From assembly GCA_900553645.1 (NCBI GenBank), contig USEE01000066.1, positions 1 to 7,302 of the forward strand: a stretch of DNA of 7,302 bases, in the 5' to 3' direction. Numbering within the stretch: the stretch's first letter is position 1; each line of letters begins with the position of its first letter. Under the pieces are notes generated by a model. The model searched no databases. It saw only the letters and a list, made by a program, of their open reading frames with translations, and was not told the DNA's origin. The translations under genes and the position numbers were made by a program. Of the stretch, positions 6,633 to 7,302 are shown one piece after another. The DNA comes from an uncultured Eubacteriales bacterium (GTDB lineage Bacteria > Bacillota_A > Clostridia > Christensenellales > Aristaeellaceae).

Positions 6633-7302
6633 TTACTTAAGGAACAACTCGATGACCGGCACGAGCGAGTTGGGCTTTACCGGCGGCAGTTCGAGTATCA
6701 GCTGATCCTCGTTGGCGATCGCCTCGGCGGAGAAATGCTCCACCTTGCCCTCGGTGAACTTAACCTCGCTGCCATCGTGCAGGAACTGCGCGTAGTCAAC
6801 TTTGCCCGCCAGACCGTCCAGCGCGATGTGCGCAAACGGATATGCGAACAGGTGCAGGTACAGGCGCTTGCCGTCCACCGACTGAGTATAGCGGCAATCG
6901 GCGGGAGCCTTGAATTCCGGCTCGGCCATGGTGCAGTTGTATATGGAGCGCGCGTTGCCGTGCATCCAGTCGGCATATACCTTGAGCGCGTCCTTAGCGC
7001 GGTAGTCGAACTCGCCGCGCGAGGTGGGGCCTACGTTCATGAGCAGGTTGCCGCCCAGCGCCACGGTGTTGACCAGCATACGGATGAGCATTTCGGGGCT
7101 TTTCCAGGTCTGTTCGTCGCGGTAGTAGCCCCACGAGCCGGAGAAGGTCTGGCACGCTTCCCACGTTACCAGCTCGCCGGTCTCCTTGTGGCGCACCCAG
7201 CTGGTGGGCTGGAACTGTTCGGGCGTCCACAGATCCTGTTCGATTTCGGTACGGTTATCGATGATGATGCCGGGCTGCAGCTTGCGCGCGGTCGCGATAA
7301 GC
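6633..7302 (-). CDS. GH29 alpha-L-fucosidase, C-terminal part (5' partial)
   Basis: The frame is open to the right edge. 222 residues are visible, and the GTG at 7196 is internal, since conserved sequence precedes it. Motifs in order are QPGIIIDNR (7251-7277), WTPEQ (7215-7229), WEACQTF with SWGYY just after (from about 7163 down) and GGNLLMNVGP (7026-7055), all characteristic of glycoside hydrolase family 29. These enzymes release alpha-linked L-fucose from glycans by a retaining mechanism. The nucleophile Asp should lie upstream, outside the window. The Glu of TPEQ (7218-7220) is the best candidate for the acid/base by comparison with known members, though this is not certain. The catalytic barrel is followed by a C-terminal beta domain ending VIELFLK, so the 3' end looks complete. 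Export cannot be judged without the N-terminus. Its isoleucine codons differ from the neighbouring genes. It converges on the CBS gene. Confidence 0.9.
   Translation of the reverse strand, partial: LIATARKLQPGIIIDNRTEIEQDLWTPEQFQPTSWVRHKETGELVTWEACQTFSGSWGYYRDEQTWKSPEMLIRMLVNTVALGGNLLMNVGPTSRGEFDYRAKDALKVYADWMHGNARSIYNCTMAEPEFKAPADCRYTQSVDGKRLYLHLFAYPFAHIALDGLAGKVDYAQFLHDGSEVKFTEGKVEHFSAEAIANEDQLILELPPVKPNSLVPVIELFLK

Noticed and set aside
6633..7196. A complete short fucosidase gene starting at GTG 7196
   Set aside because: Conserved GH29 sequence (QPGIIIDNR, WTPEQ) continues in frame upstream to the window edge, so the gene is simply cut by the window.

Overview
The window looks like chromosomal DNA of a GC-rich member of the Bacillota, most likely an uncultured gut Clostridia (Christensenellales-like). 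This is inferred from strong GGAGG-type ribosome binding sites, a TTG start, Thr/Pro/Ala/Glu-rich linkers on exported proteins, a Bacillota-type duplicated P-loop ATPase and a GH29 fucosidase. There is no sign of phage, an insertion sequence, CRISPR or an RNA gene.

Layout, left to right. (1) Positions 3-3008 (+) hold the 3' part of a large surface protein whose start lies before the window. It has an Ala/Glu-rich stretch, about five Ig-like beta-sandwich units, then five bacterial SH3 domains on low-complexity linkers, and ends at a clear terminator (3024-3056). (2) A 204-base gap leads to a P-loop ATPase of unknown function (3213-4265, +), best started at a TTG. Its C-terminal half looks like a decayed copy of its N-terminal half. 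(3) A 123-base gap carries an extended -10 promoter and a strong ribosome binding site for a membrane-anchored CapA-type protein (4389-5705, +). (4) After a strong hairpin comes a small protein (5794-6552, +) with a helical N-terminal domain bearing an RNxxxH motif (HEPN-like), fused to a pair of CBS domains. (5) A bidirectional terminator (6555-6610) separates it from a convergent GH29 alpha-L-fucosidase (6633-7302, -), whose N-terminal half lies beyond the right edge.

The genes do not form one obvious pathway. Two products face the cell surface (the SH3b protein and CapA), one is a glycan-degrading enzyme, and two are cytosolic regulators or NTPases of unknown role. capA and the CBS gene could share a transcript, since no terminator with a T-tract lies between them. 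The rest seem to be separate units.

The best leads for something undescribed are the HEPN-like/CBS fusion and the ATPase with a degenerate second nucleotide site. Isoleucine codon use also differs sharply between the fucosidase and its neighbours. I found no convincing new multi-gene system.
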